From assembly GCA_026929865.2 (NCBI GenBank), contig CM049397.1, positions 6,119,001 to 6,183,000 of the forward strand: a stretch of 64,000 bases of DNA, written 5' to 3'. The notes below the pieces were generated by a model. That model ran no database searches. It had not been told where the DNA came from and saw only the letters and a list, made by a program, of their open reading frames with translations. This DNA comes from Hyperoplus lanceolatus (Eukaryota; Chordata; Actinopteri; Uranoscopiformes; Ammodytidae). A program made the position numbers and the translations under genes. Every line of letters begins with the position of its first letter. Position 1 is the first letter of the stretch. Positions 47,437 through 61,340 of the stretch are shown here, one piece after another.

Positions 47437-47976
47437 TGTCATGATCCTGCTTGGGCCTCAGGCCCTTGTGTTGCTTTTTCCCCTTTACCCTTGTCTGTTT
47501 TCTGGTGTAATTGCAGGGTTGGAGTCAGGTGTGCTGGAGTCAGTTACCAGCATTCACAGCTGCCATCAATCAACAATCAACTGCTCTTCATATACCCGGC
47601 CCTACCTTCCAGACACTGCCAGATTGTAAACTCTGTTACCCAGTCAGTAACTCTCCAGCCACCTAGACCTTTTGTAGTGCCGCCTGCATTTAGCTTGTTG
47701 CTAAATTCTGTTCTTTTTTTTGCCACAGTCTCCCAGCCTGCCTCCAGCCACCAGCTCCGGCCCTCGTCAGCCAGCTCTCCCTCCCTGGACCCCTCTGCCT
47801 GCCTGCTCTTGCCTGCCTCTGCTCGTCTCCCCGGATTCTCCCCTTGGCACTTCCCCTGGACCCCCATGCCTGTCAGCCAATCCAGAGCCCGGCCCAAAAC
47901 CCCAGATTCCTTCTAAATAAACCCTCTTAAACTGGTACTGTCTCTGCGCCTGTGTCCTCCCTGTCCAGCCGTTACA
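47437..47976 (+). mobile_element. Solo LTR of a fish Ty3/gypsy-like LTR retrotransposon
   Basis: A 540-bp unit starting TGTCATGATCC and ending CCGTTACA, with the TG..CA ends of an LTR. It is flanked by a 5-bp target duplication GTTAC (47432-47436 and 47977-47981). The inside is C/T-rich with an AATAAA near 47915. No internal region or second LTR is present, so it is a solo LTR left by recombination. The family assignment (gypsy-like) is from general resemblance only. The identical flanking duplication suggests it is not very old. Confidence 0.72.
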
Positions 47977-49178
47977 GTTACATATTCTATAATACTTATT
48001 CTTCGTCTTCCAACAGGTGCATTACCCCAGGACGACCACTAAACATGTAAGGCCGTTACGTTTGTCAGTTCTTTGCTACTGTATACTGTAATATTATGTA
48101 TAATAAAACATAAATATGATTGCTGAAATTCCTTTTCTACCAAGTCTGTTTTGAAAAAATTCTACACTCTGAACCTTTAAGTATGTTTTCATGTTAAGAA
48201 TTTTGCATTACTGGGGTCTTGCTACTTTTATTTAAGTCAAATATCCGGGTCATTTCTTCCACCACCTAATTTTCCCCAAAGGATGTAACAAAGCATTTAG
48301 CCGAAATGAAAACGTCCTACTATGAGTAATGACGTCCACATGAACACAACAACATTTTATGCCAAAGTTTGAACAGTTGGTAGTTGAATATAGAGATTTA
48401 TGTGCTTTCTTTTTCTCTGTGCACTTCTCACTGCTCTGACATGGGAGGGACAAACTTGGAAATAAATGTAAGGTCACATACTTCTGAGGTAGAATCAGAC
48501 CGTAGCAATGCTTGGATCAGAATCTGGTGGCCATTGTGGCGCTGTTGTTCGGTCACTGTCAATCAAACGCGATCAAACCACCACACCCACACAGTGTTGG
48601 GGAGGCGGGTTAGCTGGCTTTATCACTGTAACGCATTACATTTGGATGTTTTTTATTTTATTTTTGAAATTCAAAGTTAAATTAATTGTTATACATTAAT
48701 TGGTGGACATTATACATTATATAGACATAGAAAAATACGTGGAATCAAGTTTGTCAGGGGCCATAAAACCTCTTCTGATCGCATGGCATGACATTTTAGT
48801 GTTAGTGTGTTTACCGTTCTGATTATGTGTGTGTGCTGTCAGCTACACATATCAGGCAGCATTCACTTGGGAATAGTTTGAAGTGCAACTGACTAACTGC
48901 GACCTTCTTTCCAGTGAGTTGCAATTGTGCTAAGTTGTTGTCTTGTAAAATTTGAAAAGATTTCAAATGTATCAGTCCTTGTGTGGGGAATAAAACTCAT
49001 GAGAAGTGGTGATAGGTTGAGTCCCAGCTGCGCTGCTACAGAGAAGCAGTGTGGACATGTCTATGGGAAATACACTCCAGTGTGGAATACACTCTGCAAT
49101 AAGTGCTATCATGGGTGTTCTGGTGATGACTGTTTGGATATTTTTGGGAGAGCAGTTCAGTATATCAGAGGAGCGTCT

Positions 49179-49358
<180 letters not shown>

Positions 49359-51567
49359 ACTGATTTGTACAGCACTGTGTGTGGCTCACTTTATACTAAG
49401 CAGACTGGCTGCAAGATGTATGAGAAACTGCAGCCCAATCAACAGCACATGAAACCAAATACTCAGTACGTTTACATGCACAGTTAAGTCAAGCTAGCTC
49501 GACTAGGCCATTTCATTTGACTACTGTCCTTGTCCAGTACAAGCACAGAAGGCGTTTCGATTCATACCAACAGGACCTTTTCTGTATGCAAGTATGAAAC
49601 AGGACATTTTAGAGAAGCAAAGTAGGAAAAATCAAAATTAACCAATTAAAACAACGTTTTACATTATTTACAGTTAAGGCTTCTTCTAGTCTTTATAGTT
49701 TAAGTGGATATGGACATTTGGATTTGCTGAAGGTAGAAACTTTGTGTCTTCCAAAAGGCAGCTTGTCAGCAGTACAGAACATCCTTATATGTTACAATGC
49801 ATTTAATACAAAGACTTTCAAAGGGATTTACAGTGTAAATCAACCGATCTTCTGAAATCAAGCATGTCTTCTTGGAGGGGTCAGAGCCAAACAATGGAAA
49901 TGTGCAAGAAAGATGTCTATCTGCACATCACGTTATTGACACGCCAACAGGGACATTTCTCAGAAATGTCACAAAGCTTTTAGTGCAATTAATTACTTTA
50001 AAGTGTTGTGATCAATGGGACATCTGGAATCTCCGTGTTGAGATCGTTTTAAAGGACACATTTCTCTTTTTTTCTTGTTCATCGATAATATCTTTAAAAT
50101 GTTTGTCACTTCTGAAATTTGAGTTACAAATAAAACAGCAATGCTCAATAATGCATCAGACACAACAACTTATGATCAACTGGCTTACACACTGAAGCCA
50201 TTAAACTCCTGTTTCCTGTGAAGAGGTCAACATAGGTTTTCACAGCTCAGCCACACAACCTGCGGTTTCTACTGATGTGACGCCGACTACATTAACATGT
50301 CATTCAACTTTATAACCAATCCCTTCACGTGTCAGCCACTTGGTCAACATAACACCGCATGCAAATATTTCCAAGATGTGCTGTGAAGTTGGGGGCCACT
50401 TTTATGGTGGAATGATACAACGTGAAGGCCATTATTTATCTGCCTGATTTAGTCTCACTACAGCAGTGTAAATGCAGAAGAAACAGCAGCCGGAGCATCC
50501 TGGTGGTCTAAGGTACCTCTAAACAGGGACGTTTGTTTTGTGATCTTTTCCATCTATTAGCTTATGTCTGCTCAAATGTGTCATTAAAGGAATATGTTAC
50601 TAAATACTTAGAAAGCAGTCAAATAGACGACGACATAAAGTCAAGGGGGTGGGGGGGGGGGCAATAAGTAGGCTTCAAAGGATAACATTTGAGGAGTAAT
50701 ATATATAATTAATAAATCCTAGATATTGCAAAAAGTACCTCAATGGGAGCGAAAAAGCTGACAAATAAAGTTGATCGGGAGAATGTGTCAGCAAACAGTT
50801 ATGTAGATACAGATCCAACATATACAGCAACTTTAGCCATGATTTAGAGTGGTATTGGTGTCCACCTGATAACTGCTGAACTGGACTTGTACATCTTGGG
50901 CCAATACTGCCTGGTCATGTATGATACATGCAACATGTGTAATCCAACTAAACTACTAAACTATTAAACACATTGTCAAGTTGAGGCTATAAGAATGATA
51001 CAGGATGAGACGATAGAGTTGGTGAAAATTCCCTGCCGGGTTTGACACTACAAATGACACCTACCAGATTACTCCTAGTATTTTCTTATGTAAATTTCCC
51101 AATCCCCAACCACAGCGCATTCTACCAACATCCAATGCGAAAGTGACAAAAAATTGCAGTTCACTGAGTGGTGACTAGGGGCAGGTTTCAAAACAGAGCA
51201 ATTTCTCATTGACTCCCATGTGCCGCCCGTCGGCCCTCACTTCGCCTCGGAGGTATACGTCAGCTATATGGACGTAACTCCCTCCCCCGACTTCACATCA
51301 ATGCCCTTTCTTGGTAAGAGGAAATGAGGCGGAGTAAAAATTTGACAAGATGGCTTCACGCATATAGGTCAGGACGATTGGATGCAGTTGGAATAACTAA
51401 GATCAGCCCGGATGCTACATCCATTGTATATACTATCAATGAAATTTCCTTGCCAACTGGTAAAAGCCACCTGCTAGAGGAGATCATATGATACGATTGC
51501 TTATGCCTTACACATAGGAGCATTACTGAGTTAACTGTACATTTCCCTGAATGGATCGAGAAAAAAC

Positions 51568-51920
51568 ATTAATAATAATGAATTGGATTTATATAGCGCT
51601 TTTCAAGGCACTCAAAGACACTTTACAGGGTTCCAGGTTCCATTCATTCACACACAGTCATACCGGTGGTGGTAAACTACGATAGTAGCCACAGCTGCCC
51701 TGGGGCAGACTGACAGAAGCGTGGCTGCCATTCAGCCCCTACGGCCCCTACGACCACCACCTCAAACATACAGCAGTCATACACATTCACACGAGGCAAG
51801 GTGGGTGAAGTGTCTTGCCCAAGGACACGACAACCATGACACAGGTGGCAGAGCGGGGATCGAACAGCCAACCCTTGGATCATTGGCCAACCCGCTTAAC
51901 CACCTGAGCCACGGTAGCCC
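51568..51920 (-). mobile_element. tRNA-derived SINE with an L2-type 3' tail
   Basis: Read on the minus strand, the head GGGCTACCGTGGCTCAGGTG has box A at 51911-51900 and box B TGTTCGATCCC at 51866-51856. A central domain with CTTGGGCAAGACACTTCACC follows. The 3' end reads CCTGTAAAGTGTCTTTGAGTG..AGCGCTATATAAAT and then an ATT-type tail. That tail matches the 3' end of the L2 copies in this window (CCTGTAAAGCACTTTGAGTG..GCTATATAAAT). The SINE was probably mobilised by L2. Confidence 0.82.
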
Positions 51921-51959
51921 ATTAGACATTTCATATTTGGCTATGAATATGCCACATTC

Positions 51960-51963
51960 TGTG

Positions 51964-52032
<69 letters not shown>
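51960..52032. repeat. (TG)n microsatellite
   Basis: About 36 TG units with one early CG. Confidence 0.95.
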
Positions 52033-52036
<4 letters not shown>

Positions 52037-53486
52037 TTTAGGGACCACAGCAGTGGTTCATTGGGACATAGTTTGTTATGGATTGCAGTGCAGTGACAGG
52101 CAGAATGCCACAGCCGAGGAATGTGCCTATCATTCACTTGGCTCATTGTCAAAAAAATCCCGACACCTTCTCTCCCAACAGAACAGACCTCACAACAAGA
52201 GAAAAGGATTTGGAATATGGGCCTGCACCATGCAAATGCTTACAGTACTTTCTCATGTGCAAACCAATTGATTCCTCTCCAGAAAGCACCACATGAAAAC
52301 AAGTTTTTTTATGTGAATTTCATTGGTGGGTCAGAGCACATCATGGGTTTTATAACAGTATAACATGCCATGATGTGCTGTTCACACTCACAGAGCGTGT
52401 GGGAATCGCTCCTCCCAGGAGAAACCTCTCTCTCCACTGATACAAACTTCAATACATCCTCAGTGTGCGCTGGTAAAACCAAGAGGCCTAAACCATCGCA
52501 CATTCCTACAACCTCCATCAACCATGCTTGGTCCCAAGTGCTTACTGCTCTGAAGCCAAATCACAATGCCAAAACTCATTCTAACTTGCATGTAAGATTC
52601 TAGTTATGGAACCAACTTTTACTTTAATCATAATTTAACAGGTTATGCTCATAAAGTTTTTCTTGCCTGTCGTGTTTCCAACATAAACTCAAATCTGACC
52701 AAATGTCTCGTTAACTGTGAAACGTTCTGTGACTGTTATGGCAAAAGCAAATAGATGAACATTATTTCCCAGAGCTCTGTGTGTCTGTTACAACAGGCTC
52801 CGATTGCCACCCACTTACTGTGTTTATGAGATGCTACATTGCCAATGACTGAAGAAAAGCTGTACTGCTTTTACTACCCAGTCAGTCCCCGTAGGGCCTT
52901 TCTGACATTCTGTCAAACCCATTGTGGCAATAATACACTTAATAATGTGTTACGTATGTACACTAAAAGGCTTCATGTGTAACAATTACAAAATAATGTT
53001 GTCCAATTCTTTTTACTTTGTTGCTTGGCCCAAATAGAAAAGTCCTCCATGCCTACAGCAGATCATGAGTCTTTCATCCACCCTGTATTCCATTCAGTTT
53101 GCACCATGTACAAACACTCTCTCAGCACAGACACTGCTTTAGGTAAATGCAAGACTTATGTCTATTTTTCTTCAATACCAGGTCTCCTTTCATACTAGTA
53201 TTAATAAAAGGTCCAAAATATACATTTAGGTGTTCATTTGACTAAACCTTGACTGTGTGTGTCTGTATATTTCACCAATACAACCATCTCTAACGGACAT
53301 TATTTCAACACTAGTTTTTATTCAATCCTCTGAACCAAAAATCTTAACTTCTAAAGCACTTACATCAACTAAACTTTCAATAATCAATCTTGGCATTATA
53401 TTCTAAAGGTTAATACAGTAGACTTTGTTATTATGTAGTTCATTGTCTGATTTGTTTACATTTTGTTCCTAAAACATGCAGAAAAT

Positions 53487-53677
53487 GGGGCGCCCTTAGC
53501 TCAGTTGGTAGGGCGTCCCCCCCCGGGCCGGGCCCAGCAGCAGACCCGGGTTCGATCCCCACCCGCGGTCGCTCTCTGCATGTCATTCCCCTCTCTGCCC
53601 ATTTCACCTCTGTCTCTTGAACACTGTCAATAAAGCATAAAAATGCCCAAAAAATATATAAAAAAAAATAAAAAAAA
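53487..53677 (+). mobile_element. tRNA-derived SINE, copy C (most complete)
   Basis: The head GGGGCGCCCTTAGCTCAGTT is tRNA-like, with box A at 53497-53508 and box B GGTTCGATCCC at 53549-53559. The body carries CTCTCTGCATGTCATTCCCC and AATAAAGCATAAAAATGCCC and ends in an A-rich tail. Imperfect target duplications, TAAAACATGCAGAAAAT (53470-53486) and TAAAACATGTATAAAAT (53678-53694), flank it with two differences in 17. Confidence 0.88.
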
Positions 53678-54727
53678 TAAAACATGTATAAAATGCATTT
53701 TTAAGACCTTTACATAGTATTGTTTGATTTAGAAAATTGGTTAGATATTGGAACATTTGCATATTTTATTCGAACCTTTCTGAAAAAGATTTCATACAAA
53801 AGAAAATCATTGTTTTAATGTCAGTAATCAACTGGCAAAGTTTCACGATGATATGTATAAAAAAAAACGTTTACCCTCTTCACATGCAGTGTCTCACCTT
53901 CGACACTCTATCACACTTGTTGTAGGTCAACAGCACATTTCATAGCACTGTGATGCTGTTGCTTCATTGCTCAAGACCTGCCGCGGCTCAAAGGGTGTAA
54001 CAATGGAATGTGTCTCCCAGTTGAAGTGGCACAGCAGCAGAACAAGAGCCGTTATGAAACACCTCATCATCAGCGTAGTGAGAGATCCAAGTGGATGGGT
54101 GGGAGGCTTGACCCCGGTGAAGCTCGCTGACCCCCCTCCCACATTGAGCAATGTGTCCAACATGCTGAGGGCTGAAGGAAAAAAAACCACAATGATATCA
54201 TGGTTCAGACCAGGAAAGAAAATCCCCCTAAATGATGTTGAGATGGACATAGCATGAAGATCCTTTAGACAAGGGCCGCAGTGTGGTGAAACCTTTTCCA
54301 CAGTAACACTCATCCAGCTCACACTGGGAGGCTTTCTACGAAGTAAATTCCCTCCGGGGTTGAAGAGTGAAGCTGGTCAATATAATACTGCCCATGTCAA
54401 AAATGAGATGATCTTTGATTTTGAGTGAGCTAATCTGTTCCAGGGGGTTGCCACTGAGTCATAGGCACACCGCCGAATTAAGCAGTTGTGTAAGAATACT
54501 GATCATGCTAAAAAAAAAAGGCCTGAAAGAGGACGGTTTCAAAATGTGTCGAGTCCATTTGAAACCCAAAATGTGACTGTGTAGAAGGGAATTACATCAC
54601 AGATCTGTTTGGGGGGGGGGTTTGTTGCCAAGCGACTTTGTGTCGTTGGGGACTTTGGTGACATTTCCTTATAGTCTAGACAAATACTGGGGGGAGTGGT
54701 GGCTCAGGATATTCTACTGATGACAAG

Positions 54728-55190
54728 GGCTGTGTATTTGCAATGAATTCACGATACGATAAGCATCACAATACCTGGGTTATGATACAATATATATATA
54801 CATCGCGATACAATGCATTTTGCGATATATTGCGTTATTCCATATAATTCACTGAATACGTAAGAACAGAGGTGAAAAACAATTTGCTATCTATAATCTG
54901 GGTGGTCTTCATACATAACAATGCATTATTTTGATATTCAGGGAATTGAGTCAAAACAATCAAAACTCAAATTCATATTCAAAACCCGGCAATTCAGGGC
55001 AAATAACCGTACTGCTATCTACATGAGCGGAGGTTGTAGTTCAAAACCCATTTAAAATAAATATTTTTCAAGATATCAATTTTGGGAGCTGACAATAGGA
55101 TACATATATCACGGAAAAAAGTATTGAGATACATTGCTGTATTGATAGTATACACTACTGAAAGCCAGTGAGTTGCACTTTCAGGACACC
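54728..55190. repeat. CGATAC/GATATATTGCG-type dispersed repeat
   Basis: Begins near GCTGTGTATTTGCAATGAAT, passes ACGATACGATAAGCATCACAATAC, TATCGCGATACAATG-like and GCGATATATTGCG blocks, and ends near TATTGATAGTATACACTACTG. It resembles a common fish non-autonomous DNA repeat. The boundaries are estimates. Confidence 0.45.
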
Positions 55191-56909
55191 CACACATACC
55201 GAATTCTAATATTTTGATATACCTTTTACTTTATGATAAGAATCGTACCATGTGAATGCTTATAGAGCTACATTCTCACCCCAGATAGACTAATATAATG
55301 TATTCTACTTTGAGCTGTAAGCTAAGTTATGAGATGTTTCTGAATTGTCAGTCAGTTAGACTACCGCTTTGTTCCATACTGAGATTCTTCACAACAATAC
55401 GACAGATTGTTTATACAAGCATTGATACTTAATACTTACATAGAGACATATTGACTTAACTACTAACTCATGAATGTTTTAAATAAAGGATAAATATAGT
55501 AACTCTCACATGTTTTCAATGTTTTAACAGTACCGTCAAAGCACTACATCAAGCAAAGGGATCCTGTGTTGTGACAACAGCATATACACAATGTTGTAAA
55601 CTTCACAGTGCATCGGCAGTTTATGAGCTAAGCAGCAGCAAGTCCCCTGTCAGTTTGTCAATGGGCGGATATACTGTATATTATACAGTCATTGGGTGAG
55701 AAACAAATCTTCCTGCCAGGAACTTTTCATGGAAATGATGGGACATTGTTGAAAGAAAGAGATGTTTTCCTATTCCCTCACAAAGTGTCCACCACATTAA
55801 CAGTCAGGGTGTAAGCGCTTGAATTTAGCTGATTTGGACGTCACACACACGTGACCACTCTTAAAAACATTTCTGTACTCTTATATCTAGAGCGTTTCAG
55901 TGTGGCTGTCTGTCATTAATCTGGACCTTTCATGGTTAATCCAAAGCGACTGCTAACAGCTCCGGGGTCAGGTTGTATCTCTGTTCCTGTCTGGTATATT
56001 TTAAGATAAAGCATTATGACTGGCTTGACTGGGCTTGTCCCCCAGCGCTGTTCTATGAGGTAACTTGGGTTATTATTGGTCACAGTTATTATAATTGCAG
56101 GCCATGTTATTCCAACTTCCCCCAAAAAGATATTATCAGATGAACAATCAAGTAAAAACAATGAAACTCTTGAATCACGTTTGGTAGGAACTTGCCCTTA
56201 TGAAAACCAAGATGTGTCAAAGAGCTGTTCAGTAAATAGCCTTTGTGCCATTCAGATAGCAGATAACTCTAATGCTCATGATTTATGAACCCCCAAAACG
56301 TTCTCTTCATAAAGGCTATAGGAGTTGTGGAAGAAATACATTGTAGATGTAATAATGGCATTTGCGTAGGGCTAGAAGTTGCGGATAGGAATTTGTGGAT
56401 TATTTTACGGGGAATTCTAACGAGTGAATAAAAAGAAGTGTACATGTGGGAGAGGTGGGGGGGGTTAGGGGTAAGAGAAAGCTATTTTGTGGATACTGTT
56501 TATCACTGCAGCAAACCCAGTTTTCCCACAGGGACAGCGATCCTCTGACAATAATTCGTGACACTGTTGGAAGATTGATGTATTTCAAAGCCAGCTTGTG
56601 TGACCCCATCGCCTCCCTCTGTAGCTGCTATGGAGCTGTCTCTTACTACGAGCATTTATCTAAGCAGCTCATAATTCAACTGACTGGGTTGGTTATCAGT
56701 GAGTAACAGTAACAGTGCAGAGCTTGATTCTCGTGGCAGCAGAGGTGAAAGGTCATGTGAAACATTGTCCCCGAAGGCCCAAAACTGTGGAACGCACACA
56801 CACACATGCTTTCTATTAGAATCATTTTAGATGAGGCAGATTTTTCTAATGTGCTAAACATAAACATCCTTATTGAGTCAGTTCCAAAGCTGCCTGAATG
56901 TCCTCTGGT

Positions 56910-57020
56910 GTCTGTGTATTCTATACTTGATGTGTTTTCATCATGCCCCTGTAAGGCACTTTGCGGATACTTGTGTGTCTGAATTGTGCTATATAAATAA
57001 ACTTGCCTTGCCTTGCCTTT
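56910..57020 (+). mobile_element. L2-clade LINE 3' tail fragment
   Basis: CCCCTGTAAGGCACTTTG..GTGTCTGAATTGTGCTATAT and three TTGCC units match the 3' end of the L2 copy at 41840-41912. No coding part is attached. Confidence 0.82.
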
Positions 57021-59346
57021 GTAAAAAAAATAATAATAAATAGGATCAAAGTCTATAGACATGCTAGTAGCACCTATAGGCTGCAGTGTTTGATACACAA
57101 AACCAAGTTGGAAAAAGTGTATGTCAGTATGTAAAGAATACTCTGCTACAAGACCTTTGCTAAAGTAAACACCCTCGCAGTAAATTGTCTATGATCACTA
57201 AGATAAAAGCAGTGGATTATTTTAATCATTCTTTTTAATTATTTAAATATTTTTTGTTGCCTTTTTTCATGTGAGCAATAATAACAACCATTTATTATTT
57301 TTGACTGTATTCTCAGTTTTTTGTGCACATTTAGTGTTCCTGCGGGTTACTATAACAACAATCTAAATTTATATATTTTTTTGTCTATTTCTTTTCTTTT
57401 TATGCATTTTTTCATTTTCTTGGACGATAATAAGAAAGATGTATATTTTATTTGTTTATTTTTTTCCTCTTAGCAATAATAAGACCCAGACCCATAGTTA
57501 TTTTAATAGGCCTTTACTAAACTGCTGACAGAACATTGGAAGGCTAAGAGCCAAAAATACCCCCCAGCTCACAGACGCTGGTGGCCGTATACTGTCAGCT
57601 CGGCTCCTTGTGTTCTACACCAGCTCTCACCTGGCTGCATTCAAGAAGCTATAACTCCACACTGCTATATGTCCAAATGAAAAACAGACACCACACACAC
57701 ACACACCCTCTTCTGCTGGACTCAGTCCAAAGTGAAGGTGAAAGTGAAGACAGACACAGAGCAGATCTCATGAAATTCCTTCTGCACCTGTCCTCCTTTT
57801 AAGTTAAATCAGTACGACGTGGTGAAAGCATTACGGAGAGGAGCCCCAAATCCACCCAGTAATGTTAAGCTGACTCCTCACGCACAGCCTTTTCTCTCAG
57901 CCCCTCCCCCCCCCCTCGCCTTTTCAATTAGGACCAAGAGCCTTCCCCAATCATTCCGGATAGGATAGTTTCTAACAGGGAAAATAACATATGGGATTAT
58001 AGTTATAATAGTTTTTTTTTTTGGCCTATTTTAACAAAAGAAAGATTTTCCTACAAAGAGGAAGATGTGCTATGAACTTTTACCAAGTCCAAGTTCATTT
58101 GTATTTTGTCTCTTTTCACACTGAAAAGTCTAAAATTAAATCAAGTTAATCAATTTTGTGCGCGGTATTCCTTTATTCATGGAATTATTCCTGTGATTTG
58201 CATGGAATGAATACACATCCTCAATAATGGCATTCACTTGAACATATTGAATTCTCCATAAAGTACTATAATGTCTGTACATTTTTTAACCTATGTAAAA
58301 TATCTAGGTCCACTGGTATTATCATACTGTTGATTCCTCATGACTACAATAACAGTGCCTTAAGACATTATAATGCAATACAAAATGATAAATATTATGC
58401 GCCATTTGTCTAGTGCTTGTGTAATAATGCAATATTATTCTATTTTTAATACAGTATGGACTACATTGACTTTTATTAGATAAGGTAGCTTAAGTCCTGG
58501 CGTACACAGTATTTCACAGCACTCTGATCAATTATCTGTCAAAGTTGATGTACTATACATGAGGAGTAAAGCTACGCCAGGAGACATGAAGGGGTCTAAT
58601 GAGGATGTGTTATAGCCCTGCATTATGGGAATTGTAGGATCCAGCGCCTCAGCCATACGAAGCAATACAATTTGGGATTATATTTTGCCCAATCTTAAAA
58701 AAATCTTTACATTTTGGTTCTTTTCACTGGTTTTAAGTGGGTGGGGCTCTGACAGAAGAAAAGTGATGTCACATCCTCCAGGACAATCAGATGACGGTAT
58801 ATGGGTCGTTTGTCGTTGTAATGGAAGCACACCCACACAGTCTTTATGAAAGAGATATGCAAAGTGTTTGAATTCACTCTACAGTAGAGAAGTTTTTCTA
58901 CCATCAATTGTAGTCATCCAGTGCTAGTTAATTCATTTTTAGAGAAATAATTGAGCTTAAGTAAAGTAAAGGGGGCTTTATGCTTAAAAAAAAACCCTGT
59001 GTTAACTAACCCTTGTTAGTTAGCGGAGCAAGGTTCAGTAAGTTAACCAAGATGAGTACGAGATTTTAACATGCATGTTTTTTGTTAGAGCTAGTTTTTC
59101 AAATATTAAAAAAGGAGGTTTTTGTAACCCTTTAGATAATTTAGTCAAAACAAATCTGATTCCAGACACTTTTTATCAGGTACGAATAGAAAATCAGACT
59201 AGAAATACTGCCTACAGGTTCCATGTGTCCACGAAGCATACAATTGCAGAACAGTGTGAGTTCAATGGTGGTAGGCAATGCTTAAAGGAAAGTAAAGCTG
59301 CTAAGAAGCTACAATATGTTACAAGGTCACTTCAACCTGACAATAT

Positions 59347-59620
59347 GTAAGGTTGCAGTGACCTTTGACCTATGTCCTCCAACATCTCCTCAGTTCCTCT
59401 TGAATCAGAGTGTACATTCGTGCAAGCATTGAAAAAAAATCCCTCAAAGCGTTCATAAGGTATTGCGTTCACAATACAAGATGTCACAGTGACCTTGAAC
59501 TTTGATCTCCACAATGTGAACAGATTATCATCTTATCAAAGTGCAAGTTATGGCAACATTTGTCCGGAATCCTACAAAGAGTTCATGAGATATTGTGGCC
59601 CAGACGGACATACAGTTCTA
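59347..59620. repeat. Dispersed repeat containing TGACCT half-sites
   Basis: Starts at the TGACCTTTGACCT segment (59359-59371), includes CACAGTGACCTTGAACTTTG (59487-59506) and runs to GAGATATTGTGGCCCAGACG. It is the same type of sequence as the short AGGTCA cluster at 63443. Such repeats are common in teleosts, from memory. Confidence 0.45.
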
Positions 59621-60157
59621 CAGAAATACGGGCAATCCCAAAAACATGATAGGCCTCCAGAGGCATAAAAATCTCCATCGGGCTCCACTATATTTTGCGA
59701 TGCCTGCCTGGCTTGCCTCCCTATTACCCATAAAACCTTGCATTTGAGAGACATTTACAGCCATTGGTTTGGATGTCATCCTCACTCTCTCACCACCTGT
59801 ACCACAGCTCTGTTGGCAGAACAGCGACATGGCTTTTCACTGTGTTTATTTACAGCTGCTATGTTCCCACTGTATTGTTCCCACCACATGAGCCCTGGAT
59901 TAGGAGGATGCACAGCAGAGGTCTAACAAGCCTCTCATGCTGTGTGTAAACGCTCACTAACTCCATCAGCTGTTCTCAACCCACTGTTCAATATGGTAAC
60001 AAGAGCAAAGTTAACAGCCCCTGAAAGCCTTGTTAAAAATATCAACCAAAATGCATGGTGTGTCACGCAAAACAAGGCTTGTAACTATGACAGTGGACAA
60101 CTATGGCACCTCTCCCCTCCTCCTCCTTAACACCCCTACCAACCACAAACAAACCCA

Positions 60158-60163
<6 letters not shown>

Positions 60164-60234
<71 letters not shown>
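60164..60234. repeat. (GA)n microsatellite
   Basis: About 35 uninterrupted AG units. Confidence 0.95.
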
Positions 60235-60237
<3 letters not shown>

Positions 60238-60835
60238 GCTCACGGAACCCCTAGCAACAGCTGAGTGGATCAAACCCTGTCTGGTAGAATCAGTGTTTGG
60301 GTGTGGATCCATATTCAGAGAGGAACATTCCAAAAAAAAAATTATTTCTTTCAACTGTGCATGCATGATTCCTCGATGAGCCTTGAATGTCCAAATGAGA
60401 GCAGGTAAGAGAAGTCAAGTCACACACAACCCTTTTATCATGGTGGAAAGAGTTGGTGAAAGGCGGTCCTAATGAAGTGTAACTCTATAACTTTAACCAC
60501 ACACATATGTGTTGTGTTAAAATGCTGTTGATAACCCAGCTGGTCCCAAGTCACTGAAACTAAACGGTCCAATCCGTTCCAGAGGTGTGGGCCTTCTGTT
60601 TTTTCTTTAAATTGTGTCAGGGTCTTATACAATGGGTTTTTGAAAAAAAGTGTGAGTGTGAGCTGTTGTGCAGTATTGTTCAAGGGAAGGAAATGTCTGT
60701 CATGTTCTCTGATTTACACCATCAATCAATCCAATATGTTTAGACTGATTACTCTGTTGGCTTTCCCGGTGTTTGCATTGGACAAGATTTTTCGCATGGA
60801 GTACGGTGACAACGATAACAAGTTTGATGTATTTT

Positions 60836-61062
60836 AAAGCTATAGTGCGTAACTTTTTCGAATACTTGAATGTGGCTTGTTACATTCAAGCCATCATCAA
60901 ATGAGTTGACACAAAGTTGATTTAGCCTGTCAGCTCCAAAAAACTCTCTGTATTTCTCCGAATGGCAGCGTTTACAAACTGGTGTGTGCCCCCCCGACAC
61001 TGGCGCAGGAGCTTAGAAAAATCCCAAGAAGCGCCCAAGACATGTTTCAGTTGTTGATTCTA
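60836..61062. repeat. Dispersed repeat (AAGCTATAGTGCGTAACTTTT type)
   Basis: AAGCTATAGTGCGTAACTTT followed by ATTCAAGCCATCATCAAATG, AGTTGACACAAAGTTG and TTTACAAACTGGTGTGTGCC resembles a frequent fish non-autonomous element that I recall. Termini not defined. Confidence 0.4.
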
Positions 61063-61340
61063 ATATTCTAAACCAGAAAAAACCTGGACGTCAGTAAGTC
61101 TGTAAATGCTGAAATACCTGCAAAACGAATGGCATTCCCACCAGCATCTGAGCAAAAAAAGTGTAGTGTAAAATGAAATAGTTTTATAAGGTGTGTTTAA
61201 TATCCGGCAGGGGCTAGACCATGCTGGCTTTGGAAGCTGAGCAATGCTCATGGTTAAAATGACTGCAGCATTGCATGTTGGTGCTCTCTTGATGCACTGC
61301 AAATGGTCAGTTTTTGGAGTAAAGAGTTAAAGGCATTCTA

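Noticed and set aside
47329-47916. 195-codon plus-strand frame rich in Pro and Ser
   Set aside because: It lies mostly in the solo LTR; the composition comes from its CCTGCC-rich sequence.
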